NCBI GenBank assembly: GCA_002715485.1
Contig: PAZL01000066.1
Location: forward strand, 1 to 57,491
DNA length: 57,491 nucleotides
Direction: 5' to 3'
Origin: Aequorivita sp.
GTDB lineage: Bacteria; Bacteroidota; Bacteroidia; Flavobacteriales; Flavobacteriaceae
Below, one piece after another: positions 1-9,080 of the stretch. Made by a program: the position numbers and the translations under genes. Under the pieces are notes generated by a model. The model worked only from the letters and a program-made list of their open reading frames with translations, did not search any database and had not been told where the DNA came from. Within the stretch, counting starts at the first letter, position 1. Each line of letters opens with the position of its first letter.

Positions 1-142
1 ATCTTTTTTAATTCCATGCGATTAATAATATTTTGGTTAGTAATATTAAAAGGGGAGAAATAATTGATTTGCTAATATAACAATAAAATTATACCTTTTT
101 TTAAAAGCGAATTAACAATAATTTAAAGAGGGATATATTTTT

Positions 143-1477
143 TTATAAAAGACCTCTAGCCTTTATTTCCAAATACTTATTGATGGTATTCACCGTAAGA
201 TTTTCCGGCGCTGTAAGAATGGATTGGATGCCGTATTTGTGAAGCTCGTTCACGATGAGTTTCTTTTCATAAATAAATTTTTCGGCAATCGTTTTCTCAA
301 ACACTTGATGGGTAGTAGTTGCCTTTTTATTCATAAAAGATTTCAACTCGGTATTCTCAAAAAAGATAACCACCAAAAGATGCGTTTTATTGATTGCCTG
401 CAAATACGGCAATTGGCGGTGCAATGCATCCATCGTTTCAAAATTTGTAAAAAGCAGTAATAAACTTCTTTGTTTTATATGTCGCTTCACATCTACGTAC
501 AAGCGCGAAAAGTCACTTTCCGAAAAATCAGTTTCCACATTGTAAAGTGTTTCTAGAATTAAATGCATTTGCGCACTTCTTCTTTGCGCAATTACACGAT
601 CCCCAACTTTACGTGAAAAGGTAAACATTCCCGCTTTGTCATGTTTTTTGAGTACTATATTTGAAATTACGAGCGTGGCGTTTATGGCGTAGTCAAGTAA
701 ACTCAAGTTATTGAAAGGCATTTTCATCACCCTTCCTTTATCAATCACAGAATAGACCGGCTGCGATTTTTCATCCTGAAATTGGTTCACCATTAAGCTG
801 TTTCGCTTGGCTGTAGCTTTCCAGTTTATGTTCCGCACATCATCCCCCGAGGTGTAATCCTTTATTTGCTCAAACTCAATGGTATTGCCAATTCTTCGGA
901 TTTTCTTAAGTCCGAAAAGCTTCAATTTATTGGTAAAAGCAATAAAATCATATTTTTTAAGCTGAAGAAATGAGGGGTAATTTGGAATCATCGCTTCTGC
1001 GGAAAACTGTTGTCTTCGGGCAACCAATCCCAAAACGGTAGAGGAAAACACGTTCAAATTTCCGAAGTAATACTCACCACGTTCCGTTGGCCTAACTTGG
1101 TATGTAAATTTCTTTTCTTCGGAAATATTCAAAATTGCTTCAATCTTAAAATCGCGAATCTGCCATTGAATCGGCAATTCGTCAATAATTTTCACCGAAG
1201 TTTTAAACTGAAATCTATTTACAATTTTAATTTCAATGGAATTATCATCACCATTTGATAGCTTTTCAGGTAAAAGCCGTTCCGCTTGAATTCCCGTCTT
1301 ATTCCTATATAGCAATGTCACATCAAAAGCAAAAAGTACTAACAGCAAATAAAACAAAAGCTTGACCACATCAAAGAGTTCCTGAAAGAAGTACGAAGCC
1401 ACAAACAGCACCGCGAGCGAGAACAGCACGATGAAAAATCGCTTTTTAAGGTATAGGCTTTTGAGAAATCTTTTCAA
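143..1477 (-). CDS. DUF58 domain-containing protein (MoxR partner)
   Basis: Last gene of the minus-strand MoxR operon. Two hydrophobic segments (about residues 14-31 and 40-56) anchor it in the inner membrane, followed by an Ig/BatD-like stretch and the DUF58 core. The family signature DYTSGDDVRNINWKATA is at 207-223, and the following VYSVIDKGR opens a von Willebrand A-like fold. The first MIDAS aspartate is D246, but the usual DxSxS is DKGR, so metal binding may be altered, as in many DUF58 proteins. Full length at 444 aa. It starts 2 bp after the moxR stop, so the two are probably translated together. DUF58 proteins are thought to be clients or adaptors of MoxR AAA+ chaperones; the substrate is unknown. 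Confidence 0.9.
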   Translation of the reverse strand: MKRFLKSLYLKKRFFIVLFSLAVLFVASYFFQELFDVVKLLFYLLLVLFAFDVTLLYRNKTGIQAERLLPEKLSNGDDNSIEIKIVNRFQFKTSVKIIDELPIQWQIRDFKIEAILNISEEKKFTYQVRPTERGEYYFGNLNVFSSTVLGLVARRQQFSAEAMIPNYPSFLQLKKYDFIAFTNKLKLFGLKKIRRIGNTIEFEQIKDYTSGDDVRNINWKATAKRNSLMVNQFQDEKSQPVYSVIDKGRVMKMPFNNLSLLDYAINATLVISNIVLKKHDKAGMFTFSRKVGDRVIAQRRSAQMHLILETLYNVETDFSESDFSRLYVDVKRHIKQRSLLLLFTNFETMDALHRQLPYLQAINKTHLLVVIFFENTELKSFMNKKATTTHQVFEKTIAEKFIYEKKLIVNELHKYGIQSILTAPENLTVNTINKYLEIKARGLL

Positions 1478-1479
1478 TT

Positions 1480-2472
1480 TTATCTCGGAATTTCAATAGT
1501 TTCAATAATCTGCTGCACCACTTTATCTGCAGTTATTCCTTCCATTTCACGCTCAGGTGTTAACATAATTCTGTGTCTTAAAACCGATGGAGCTATTTTT
1601 TTAATATCGTCCGGAGTTACAAAATCACGACCGTTCATTGCAGCCAAAGCCTTGGAAGCATTCATAATTGCCAAGGATGCTCGAGGTGAGGCTCCCAAAA
1701 ATAAGTTTGCGTTTGTTCGGGTATTGTCCACAATTGCAGCAATGTATTTAAGCAGATTGCTTTCAATGATTATTTTTTTAATGGTGTGCTGGTATTCAGC
1801 AATTTGTTTTGCGTTTAGTATTTGCGCCACGCTATCCAAAACCAAAGCATCTTTTCTGTTGTGCTCGTTTTCAAGAATGTGAATTTCCTCTTCCAAACTA
1901 GGATAAGGCACATTTATTTTGAAAAGAAAACGGTCTAATTGCGCTTCGGGTAGGGCATAGGTTCCTTCCTGTTCCACAGGATTTTGGGTGGCAAAAACCA
2001 AAAAGGGCGGTTGCATTTTATATTCGGTACCGTCCATGGTTACTTGACGCTCTTCCATAATTTCAAAAAGTGCAGCCTGTGTTTTTGCGGGAGCGCGGTT
2101 AATTTCGTCAATTAAAACAATGTTTGAAAAAACGGGGCCTTGTTTAAATTCAAACTCGCTCGTTTTTACATTGAAGATTGAAGTTCCCAAAATATCGCTC
2201 GGCATCAAATCTGGCGTAAATTGGATCCGGCTGAAATCTACAGCCAATGTTTTTGCCAACAATTTTGCGGTCAAGGTTTTCGCAACGCCCGGAACTCCTT
2301 CAATTAACGAATGGCCGTCGGTAAGTATTGAAATGATTAACATTTCTAGCATATCGTGCTGCCCAACGATTACCTTCCCCAGTTCGGCTTTTATTTTTTC
2401 AACGGCTTCCTGCAGATTTTTTAAATCTATTCGTGCGTTGAATTCTAACGGATTTTCCTGTGTTTCTTCCAT
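1480..2472 (-). CDS. MoxR family AAA+ ATPase
   Basis: Cytosolic AAA+ ATPase of the MoxR class, a presumed chaperone for assembling or activating vWA-domain proteins. Walker A is GVPGVAKT (residues 59-66), Walker B LIDEIN (120-125) and sensor 1 ATQNP (161-165). The variant Walker A, with V-A in place of S-G, is normal for MoxR. At 330 aa it matches the family length. It lies between DUF4350 (4 bp upstream) and DUF58 (2 bp downstream), the classical moxR-DUF58 arrangement. The whole operon codes for membrane proteins except this ATPase, which suggests it acts on a membrane-bound complex formed by its neighbours. Confidence 0.95.
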   Translation of the reverse strand: MEETQENPLEFNARIDLKNLQEAVEKIKAELGKVIVGQHDMLEMLIISILTDGHSLIEGVPGVAKTLTAKLLAKTLAVDFSRIQFTPDLMPSDILGTSIFNVKTSEFEFKQGPVFSNIVLIDEINRAPAKTQAALFEIMEERQVTMDGTEYKMQPPFLVFATQNPVEQEGTYALPEAQLDRFLFKINVPYPSLEEEIHILENEHNRKDALVLDSVAQILNAKQIAEYQHTIKKIIIESNLLKYIAAIVDNTRTNANLFLGASPRASLAIMNASKALAAMNGRDFVTPDDIKKIAPSVLRHRIMLTPEREMEGITADKVVQQIIETIEIPR

Positions 2473-2476
2473 AATT

Positions 2477-3670
2477 TTATAGTCTAAATGCTTCTATTTG
2501 CTTGTTCAGTTCCAGTAAATCGGCTTCGCTGTGGACTGATTTTTCTTTTAAATGTTTTATTAAGTGCATCAATTTCTGGGTCTTTTCGAAGGTGTTTCCA
2601 CTTTTCAGTGCCAGTTTTTTGATGAAATCTTCTGTAATATCGTTGGTGTTTAAATAATATTTTGAGCGAAGAGTTTCAAAAAAATAGGTGATTTTCTTCG
2701 CAATAATATTACCATAATCTTTGTGTTGAAAATAGAGGTCGCCAATGGTTTTGGTAAATTCCACCGAAGTATTTTCAAGCGGTTTTATCACTTCCACAAT
2801 GCGTTGCTCGCGTTTACTTTTGAAAAGCACAAAAATTAGCAATCCGCCCATCAACACATAATATGCCCAGGTAAGCGGCGCTTGGTCCAATACAAAACGC
2901 ATAGGCGATTCCACAACTTTTCGGCCAGATTTTAAATACTCATCCCAGTAAATTTTGTCGGCATCTATATAGGAAAGAACATTTGCGGCATATTGCGCAT
3001 TGCCTTTCAGCAAGTAATAATTGGAAAATGCTTCGGGCAGGTTGTGTAATAAAAATTGTCCTTTTCCGAAGTTTACCTTCACATAATTCAAATCCCCCAA
3101 ATCGTTATCGGCCTCTTCATTTTCATAATACCCCAAGGCAGTGGTTTTCAAAGTGTCTATTTCAATAAAAGAGACTTTAAAAACTCCTTTTTTGAAAGCG
3201 GGAAGTGAATCCTGTTTCAACGATGGCGAGAAAAATTTTGGGTGAAGTTCTTCCTCTAAAATGTTGTAGTTGGCAGCAGAATCAATATTTAATGAATCAC
3301 CCAGAATATACCCAATGCTTCGCGACGAAATGAACACGGTATTTCCTCTTTTTACATATTTTAAAATTTCATCTGCTTGTCTTTCATCAAAGAAAATATC
3401 ATCATTTATAAAAATGTAGGCTGACTTTTGAGCATAGGTGCTATCCGTTAAAAACTCATACGGGTCTTTGTCAATCTTTTCTATTTCAGCATTTTTGAAT
3501 AGGGAAGCGGCTTCCTCAAAAAATACAAACCCACCGAAAGGAATTTTATCTATCGAAGTATAGCTGGGTCGCCAATTTATAGGTTTTGGACGCACAAGCT
3601 CGGTAATCACGATGATAAGCAGCGCTATCCCAAAAACCCAAAGTACTCTTTTTGAACGTTTATCCAGCAT
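2477..3670 (-). CDS. DUF4350 domain-containing membrane protein
   Basis: Inner-membrane protein with an N-terminal helix (about residues 9-26), a long extracytoplasmic domain and a second helix near 265-285, then a roughly 110-residue cytoplasmic tail. The central domain resembles the glutamine-amidotransferase-like fold of DUF4350 (family assignment by pattern, for example the phrase FISSRSIGYILGD). The start overlaps the end of the DUF4129 gene by 11 bp, which indicates translational coupling. Biochemical function is unknown; in Bacteroidota the family is usually found between DUF4129 and MoxR genes, as here. Confidence 0.8.
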   Translation of the reverse strand: MLDKRSKRVLWVFGIALLIIVITELVRPKPINWRPSYTSIDKIPFGGFVFFEEAASLFKNAEIEKIDKDPYEFLTDSTYAQKSAYIFINDDIFFDERQADEILKYVKRGNTVFISSRSIGYILGDSLNIDSAANYNILEEELHPKFFSPSLKQDSLPAFKKGVFKVSFIEIDTLKTTALGYYENEEADNDLGDLNYVKVNFGKGQFLLHNLPEAFSNYYLLKGNAQYAANVLSYIDADKIYWDEYLKSGRKVVESPMRFVLDQAPLTWAYYVLMGGLLIFVLFKSKREQRIVEVIKPLENTSVEFTKTIGDLYFQHKDYGNIIAKKITYFFETLRSKYYLNTNDITEDFIKKLALKSGNTFEKTQKLMHLIKHLKEKSVHSEADLLELNKQIEAFRL

Positions 3671-4385
3671 TTTTCAATTTTTGGTTCAGTCGTTCAAAAT
3701 CTTTTTCGGCATTTTCAAAACCGGCTTTGTCCAGCGCATACTCGCCGTACCAAATATTATCGTACAGGTAAGAAGTTTTTTTGAAATTTTCCTTTAAGGC
3801 TGCATTTTTAATTTCGCGATAATAGTCACTGTTGGTTTTTTCAAAATGCCAGTCTATAATATTGTTTAAAGAAAGCGATTTCAAGGATTTTAAATACATA
3901 TATCGTATTGCCAGTCGGTAATTTTCTTCCTTTAAGGCATTCTTGATATAGCTGTCCAGATCGATATTTTCAATGTGCTCCTCTTGAATATTCAGCGGTG
4001 CCACCATTTTGCTTTTTCTGCTGAAAAATGACGAAGCATTATCGCCCACAAGCAATTTCACCAGTATGTAAATGGCAAAAACGATAAGCAAAATGTACAC
4101 GATAATTTTTATGATTTGATAGGCTTCCGGTGAAAGATGGAAACCAAAAATATCGCCCATCCTATTAAAAAACCAAGTGATGGCACGGCCTAAATAATTT
4201 TCTGCTTCGCCCTCCATCACGTCGTAATCAAAATCGTTTCCGGAATATTTCTCACTTAAATTTTCTGAGAAATGTTTGGGAATAATCTTACTGCTGTCAA
4301 CGGCCACTGTAAGGCTGTCCGTTTCCGCAGCTTTGGCCGTGAAGAGATTTAAAAGAAAAAATAGTATGAAAAGAAATCTACTCAC
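3660..4385 (-). CDS. DUF4129 domain-containing membrane protein
   Basis: 241-aa protein with an N-terminal signal sequence (residues 1-20, ending near TAKAAE), a periplasmic segment and one membrane helix around 90-112. The C-terminal cytoplasmic region fits DUF4129, with the typical IRYMYLKSLKSL and a conserved tryptophan/tyrosine cluster near YLYDNIWYGEY. It overlaps both neighbours (8 bp with the gene upstream, 11 bp with the DUF4350 gene), so it is part of a tightly coupled operon. No enzymatic motif is visible. It probably forms a membrane complex with the DUF4350 and DUF58 proteins. Confidence 0.8.
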   Translation of the reverse strand: MSRFLFILFFLLNLFTAKAAETDSLTVAVDSSKIIPKHFSENLSEKYSGNDFDYDVMEGEAENYLGRAITWFFNRMGDIFGFHLSPEAYQIIKIIVYILLIVFAIYILVKLLVGDNASSFFSRKSKMVAPLNIQEEHIENIDLDSYIKNALKEENYRLAIRYMYLKSLKSLSLNNIIDWHFEKTNSDYYREIKNAALKENFKKTSYLYDNIWYGEYALDKAGFENAEKDFERLNQKLKNAG

Positions 4386-5304
4386 CGGCGCCTATGTTTT
4401 CAATACGCTCGCGCGTGGCTTCATTATATGTTTCTTCGTGAACGGAGAAATAAAGAATACCGTTTACAAACTGAATCATGGATTGATTAAGGGTGTATAG
4501 GATTAATAGTATAGATAGGGCAAGCGTCCAAACCACGCTGGCTCCTGCGGAATTTGCAAGGTCTACGCCGCTATCTAAAGAATGAAACGCATAAATTCCA
4601 ATCAAAATTCCGGGAACCATCATCACCACAAGCATTAAAATACCAAGTAACATCCCGATAATAAGATTTGTGAGTACACTTTTCCAAAAAAAGCTTTTCA
4701 AAAGTTTCCAACCTTCACCAAAAGCATCTATTACATCTTTATTATCGTTAATCATAGCCATAAATGCAAGTCCCATCCAGCTGGTATATGCAAGAACGAT
4801 TAAATAATATGCGAAGGTCCCGATTATCGGTATAAACCCCAGGATCATTCCCGCAACCATAGCAACTACATAACCAATAACCATTAATATTATGAAGAGG
4901 ATAATTTTTCCGAGGTTTTGTTTTACCATTTCCCAGACCTTTCTTTTTTCTACGGCGGCACCCCTGTTTTTTTCATATTCTATTACGTAAACCGCAGCAA
5001 GACTATAGTTTAGCACGGCTGTAATTATATACAGAATGAAAAATCCCATAAACCCCAAGCCTAACATCATAAAATAACTTGAATTGTCACTCTCAATTCC
5101 ATAGGTATTGGAGGCATTATATGCACCTAAGAAACCTGTAACCATTAAATAGCTTACTCCTAAAAAACCTAAAATAAAAAGCCCGTTATAGCTAATGAAG
5201 ATGTTTAAAAAAGGTTTAAAATTCTGTTTGAAGAACTCAAAGTAAGTAGTAATCATTTCGCCTACATCGCGTTGCTGTTTAAGTGGTATATATTTGTCTT
5301 GCAT
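4378..5304 (-). CDS. polytopic membrane protein of the MoxR/SpoIIM operon
   Basis: 308-aa protein with about six predicted helices and the glycine-rich hydrophobic texture of the 'glycerophosphoryl diester phosphodiesterase membrane domain'-like proteins. No catalytic residues are visible. The N-terminus (residues 1-30) is polar and ends in a short amphipathic segment. It overlaps the SpoIIM-like gene upstream by 26 bp and the DUF4129 gene downstream by 8 bp. It was recognised only by topology and by its constant place in this flavobacterial operon. A transporter-like or scaffolding role is possible but not shown. Confidence 0.7.
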   Translation of the reverse strand: MQDKYIPLKQQRDVGEMITTYFEFFKQNFKPFLNIFISYNGLFILGFLGVSYLMVTGFLGAYNASNTYGIESDNSSYFMMLGLGFMGFFILYIITAVLNYSLAAVYVIEYEKNRGAAVEKRKVWEMVKQNLGKIILFIILMVIGYVVAMVAGMILGFIPIIGTFAYYLIVLAYTSWMGLAFMAMINDNKDVIDAFGEGWKLLKSFFWKSVLTNLIIGMLLGILMLVVMMVPGILIGIYAFHSLDSGVDLANSAGASVVWTLALSILLILYTLNQSMIQFVNGILYFSVHEETYNEATRERIENIGAGE

Positions 5305-6253
5305 GCTTTCTGTTGAGGATAATTGGATAAATAACGTAATAAAAAATAATAAGTGCCAGGGAACTAAAAATAATGGTCATTGCCAACCATACAGGCATAT
5401 TGCTGTAACGGGTTATAAACCCTTCAATAAACCCCGCAATGATGAAAAAGGGTATGGTGCTAACCACAATCTTAAGGCCGTCTTTTGCACCTTTTAAAAA
5501 TGATACTTTTCGTGAATATGTTTTTGGAAACAGGATGCTATTGCCCATTACCATACCCGCACAGCCTGCAATCACGATCACCGAAATTTCAATGGTTCCG
5601 TGCAGCCAAATACTTTTTGAAGCCTCAAAAAGAAGATCGCGATTATAGAAAAAGGTAAAAAAAGCCCCGAGCATTACTCCATTGCTAAATAATATGTAAG
5701 CTGTTCCCACAGAAGTTATAACTCCAAAGGCGTACGCCAAAAAGGCCACGCGAATGTTGTTGATGGTTATTCCTAGAAAAGTGCCTATTTCACTCCCACT
5801 TTTATAAATGGCAGTGGGGTCGCCTTTGTCAATATTATTCAAGGTTTCATTTACATAACCATCGCCAAGAATCAATCGAACAAAAGAATCGTCATTCAAT
5901 GCTGAAATAGCGCCAATGGCCGTAGCTATCGCAAAAAGCAAAAAAGAGAAAAACAGCATGCGTTGGTGCTCCCTAAAAAACAACGGAAACTCTTCTTTCC
6001 AAAAACTTACAATACGGTTTTTTGTCTCCTTTTTGTTTTTATAAATTTTTTGGTGCGCCTGCGAGGCCAATGAATTTAAATACTGGAGCGCCTTGCTATC
6101 GGGATAATAGGTTTGCGCATAGGCGAGGTCGTTGGTCAAGTGGATGTAATGGTCAGCAAGCTGGTCTGGACTTATTTTTGAATTAAGTGTGATTGCTTTT
6201 TCAAATGCAATCCATTTTTCCTTATTTTGCTTGACGAATGCCGCTTCGCGCAT
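5279..6253 (-). CDS. SpoIIM-like (stage II sporulation protein M family) membrane protein
   Basis: First gene of the minus-strand operon. The 324-aa protein has an N-terminal cytoplasmic part that starts MREAAFVKQNKEKW, as is usual for the Bacteroidota family, followed by about five helices. The conserved SpoIIM phrase NNIRVAFLAYAFG is in the middle and the family-typical HGTIEISVIVIAG after it. In firmicutes SpoIIM works with a peptidoglycan-remodelling complex during engulfment. This organism is not expected to sporulate, so the paralogue must do something else, perhaps envelope remodelling with the MoxR complex. The ATG at 6253 is 39 bp from the divergent RDD start codon. Confidence 0.88.
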   Translation of the reverse strand: MREAAFVKQNKEKWIAFEKAITLNSKISPDQLADHYIHLTNDLAYAQTYYPDSKALQYLNSLASQAHQKIYKNKKETKNRIVSFWKEEFPLFFREHQRMLFFSFLLFAIATAIGAISALNDDSFVRLILGDGYVNETLNNIDKGDPTAIYKSGSEIGTFLGITINNIRVAFLAYAFGVITSVGTAYILFSNGVMLGAFFTFFYNRDLLFEASKSIWLHGTIEISVIVIAGCAGMVMGNSILFPKTYSRKVSFLKGAKDGLKIVVSTIPFFIIAGFIEGFITRYSNMPVWLAMTIIFSSLALIIFYYVIYPIILNRKHARQIYTT

Positions 6254-6292
6254 CTTTTAAATTTTTTGATAAATATAAACACTTGCTTTTAC

Positions 6293-7018
6293 ATGGCAAA
6301 CTTAGAAATCAATACCACACAAAATGTAAATCTGGACTATAAGATAGTAAGTGTTGGGGAGCGCATCTTAGCCTTTTTAATAGACATCTTCCTTTTTTCT
6401 GTATACTTTTTTATTGTAGAATTAGCTACCGAAGCTATGGATATGGCCTTTAGCGATAACTGGACAGTTTTTGGTTTGCAGCAATTAATGCTCTTACCCG
6501 TAATGTTCTATTCCTTGTATATGCACATACTCTTTAATGGACGCACAATAGGTAAAATGGCAATGAAAACGCGGGTTGTAAAAGTAGATGGAAGCCCCGC
6601 CCGCTGGAGCGATTATACGGTTTTGTGGATGCTGCGTTTGGTAGATATTTGGATCTTTCTGGGGTCAATCGGCCTACTATCCATTATTTTTTCTGATAAA
6701 AGACAGCGTGTGGGAGACCACGCAGCAGGTACGGTGGTAATAAGTACAAAGAGTAAAGTAAAAATAAGCCATACCATTCTGGAGGAAATTGCAGACAATT
6801 ACCAACCAAAGTTTTTAAACGTAACAAAGCTGACAGATAAAGATGCAAGACTCATTAAAGAAACCTATCTTATCGCTATTAAATCAAATGATTTTAAAAC
6901 CCTTAATGCACTTCGGAAAAAAGTAGAAAGCGTTCTGGAAACATCATCAGATTTGTATGATAAACAATACATAGACACCGTACTGCGCGACTATAACCAT
7001 TTTACACAAAACATGTGA
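6293..7018 (+). CDS. RDD family membrane protein
   Basis: RDD-domain protein of about 241 aa. I place the start at the ATG at 6293; an in-frame start at 6227 would add 22 residues that overlap the divergent SpoIIM gene and look non-native. The sequence has GERILAFLIDIFL (the arginine and aspartate that name the family), three hydrophobic helices and the RVGDHAAGTVV motif near residue 140. The C-terminal 80 residues are soluble and helical. It sits head to head with the SpoIIM-like gene, as is common in Bacteroidota. RDD proteins have been linked to ion transport in some bacteria; the role here is unknown. Confidence 0.88.
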   Translation: MANLEINTTQNVNLDYKIVSVGERILAFLIDIFLFSVYFFIVELATEAMDMAFSDNWTVFGLQQLMLLPVMFYSLYMHILFNGRTIGKMAMKTRVVKVDGSPARWSDYTVLWMLRLVDIWIFLGSIGLLSIIFSDKRQRVGDHAAGTVVISTKSKVKISHTILEEIADNYQPKFLNVTKLTDKDARLIKETYLIAIKSNDFKTLNALRKKVESVLETSSDLYDKQYIDTVLRDYNHFTQNM

Positions 7019-7641
7019 AGTTAATTTTACTCATAGACATTCTCGGGACCATCGCGTTCGCTATTTCGGGGGTGCTTACCGCCCTCAACAAGCGGTTGGA
7101 TCCCTTCGGAATATTGATAATTGCCTTTGTAACTGCAGTGGGTGGTGGAACCTTGCGCGATATACTTATTGATGCAAACGTGGCTTGGATGCGCAATCTT
7201 ACCTATGTCTATGTTATTTTAGGCTCCACAATTTTTGCGGTAATCTTTCGAAAAAGACTTGGATACATTCGCAGGTCATTGTTTTTATTTGACACTATTG
7301 GAATTGCGCTTTATACAATTGTGGGAGTAGAGAAGGGCATTGCCGCAGGGTTTCACCCTATTATATGCGTGGCTTTAGGAACAATGACGGCTTGTTTTGG
7401 AGGTGTACTGCGTGACATTCTTTGTAATGAAATACCCATCATTTTCAGAAAAGAAATTTATGCCACCGCTTGTATTTTGGGCGCCTCTGCGTACTTTCTT
7501 TTACATTTCACTCCACTAAAAGAAGATTTTATCGTGATAATCTCAGGCTCTATTGTAATTATAGTTCGCTTACTCGCGGTTTATTTTAATCTTTCGTTGC
7601 CTAGTATTTATAGGAAAGAAGTTGATGAGACAATGCGTTGA
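7015..7641 (+). CDS. TRIC-type trimeric intracellular cation channel family protein
   Basis: 208-aa membrane protein of the TRIC/UPF0126 (YadS/YicG) family. It has two internally repeated three-helix units, each with a glycine-rich motif: GGGTLRDIL (about residues 42-50) and GGVLRDIL (about 128-135). These line the cation pathway in TRIC homologues. Translation probably starts at GTG 7015, which overlaps the TGA of the RDD gene (ATGTGA junction), so it is read by translational coupling. Length is normal for the family. It probably conducts K+ in the inner membrane. Confidence 0.88.
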   Translation: MKLILLIDILGTIAFAISGVLTALNKRLDPFGILIIAFVTAVGGGTLRDILIDANVAWMRNLTYVYVILGSTIFAVIFRKRLGYIRRSLFLFDTIGIALYTIVGVEKGIAAGFHPIICVALGTMTACFGGVLRDILCNEIPIIFRKEIYATACILGASAYFLLHFTPLKEDFIVIISGSIVIIVRLLAVYFNLSLPSIYRKEVDETMR

Positions 7642-7724
7642 GAGTTTATTAGTTGAGAAGTCTATAGGTTTAAATTCTAAATGAAATATTTTAAAAATTA
7701 TATTTTGCGCAAAAATCTTTTTAT

Positions 7725-9068
7725 ATGAAAAACATTTACGTTCTATTTTTCTTTTTGATCTGTGGTTTTGCCAGTGGGCAGATTGTGAATATTCCAGATG
7801 CTAATTTTAAAAATGCACTTTTAACAACCTATTGCGCTGATTTTAATAATGACGGATTACCTGATGGCGATGCCGATACAAATAATGATGGCGAAATTCA
7901 AGTTTCAGAAGCACAGGCTGTTTACCAATTAACCCTAAATTATCAGGGCATATCATCTTTAGAAGGAATCCAAAGTTTTTCTAATCTGGAATGGCTTAGT
8001 TGCAATAATAATAATCTTTCTACCCTAAATCTTTCCCAAAATACTAAACTTGAATTTGTTGATTGTGATCAAAATGATATTCAGCAATTAAACTTTTCGG
8101 GAAATTTATTTCTAAAAACTTTAAGATGTAGTTTTAACCAATTAACAAATTTAAATGTATCACAAAACGTTAACTTAGAGACTTTAGCCTCAGTTTCCAA
8201 CCAACTTGAGTCACTTAATGTAAACAATAATGTAATGCTCAATCAGTTGACTTTGAACAACAATAATTTGACTGAAATAAATTTGCAAAATAATCCCTTG
8301 CTGAGAGTATTTAGAAGCATTCAGAATCCAATAGCTGAACTTGATTTTTCTGGAAATCCAGCCCTTGAAGTGGTATACTGTATGAATAATTCTCTTATAT
8401 CACTTTCCTTCAATCAGAATCCTTTATTAAAAATTTTAAATTGTGCCGGCAACAATATTGTTTCTTTAGATCTTAGCCAAAACCCCAATCTGCAAAGTTT
8501 GGATTGTTCTTTAAATGATATTTTTGAATTAGATTTAACCGGAAATCCAGCATTGGAAATATTGGCCTGTAATGGAAATGGCATAAATGAATTAGATTTA
8601 ACTGCCAACACCAGCCTCTCTGCGCTCTTTTGTTTCAGTAATTCTTTAAAAACTCTAAATCTTAAGAACGGAAATAATTATAATTTGAACCAAATGCAGG
8701 CGTATAATAATCAACTTAATTGCATCCAAGTGGATGATGAGAATTACGCTTATAATCAAATATGTGATCAACAAAATTACAATGGCTGGTGCAAAGACGA
8801 AACAGCAATCTATAGTGAAGATTGTCAACTCACCACGAAGGATTTCACCACAACAGATTTTAAACTCTTCCCGAACCCAGCACAAAATGTGCTCAATATA
8901 CAAAGTCAAGAACAGATAGACAGCGTAAGGATTTTCACTCTGGAAGGAAGACTCCTCTTGCAAACCGCTAATCCTTCTATCGATATATCCCAACTAAAAG
9001 TGGGTCTTTATCTAGTGCAGATTATGGCGCAAGGCCATACAGCAACAAAAATTTTTCTTAAAAATTAA
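7725..9068 (+). CDS. secreted leucine-rich-repeat protein with T9SS type A sorting domain
   Basis: 447-aa exported protein. A signal peptide spans residues 1-19 (hydrophobic core VLFFFLICGFA, cleavage after SG). A calcium-binding-like stretch follows (DFNNDGLPDGDADTNNDGE), then about eleven LRR units of roughly 21 residues with the L-x-x-L-x-C/N-x-N-N-x-L pattern (about 75-350). A 75-residue C-terminal sorting domain begins at KLFPNPAQNVLNI and ends IFLKN, the type A signal that sends the protein through the type IX system to the cell surface. Cysteines recur at the same place in several repeats. Probably adhesion or protein binding; no catalytic motif. It stands alone, with an array of 21-bp DNA repeats directly after its stop. 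Confidence 0.88.
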   Translation: MKNIYVLFFFLICGFASGQIVNIPDANFKNALLTTYCADFNNDGLPDGDADTNNDGEIQVSEAQAVYQLTLNYQGISSLEGIQSFSNLEWLSCNNNNLSTLNLSQNTKLEFVDCDQNDIQQLNFSGNLFLKTLRCSFNQLTNLNVSQNVNLETLASVSNQLESLNVNNNVMLNQLTLNNNNLTEINLQNNPLLRVFRSIQNPIAELDFSGNPALEVVYCMNNSLISLSFNQNPLLKILNCAGNNIVSLDLSQNPNLQSLDCSLNDIFELDLTGNPALEILACNGNGINELDLTANTSLSALFCFSNSLKTLNLKNGNNYNLNQMQAYNNQLNCIQVDDENYAYNQICDQQNYNGWCKDETAIYSEDCQLTTKDFTTTDFKLFPNPAQNVLNIQSQEQIDSVRIFTLEGRLLLQTANPSIDISQLKVGLYLVQIMAQGHTATKIFLKN

Positions 9069-9080
9069 ATACCTCCTCCT

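Noticed and set aside
1-142. left edge of the window
   Set aside because: AT-rich, no gene or hairpin that I can support.
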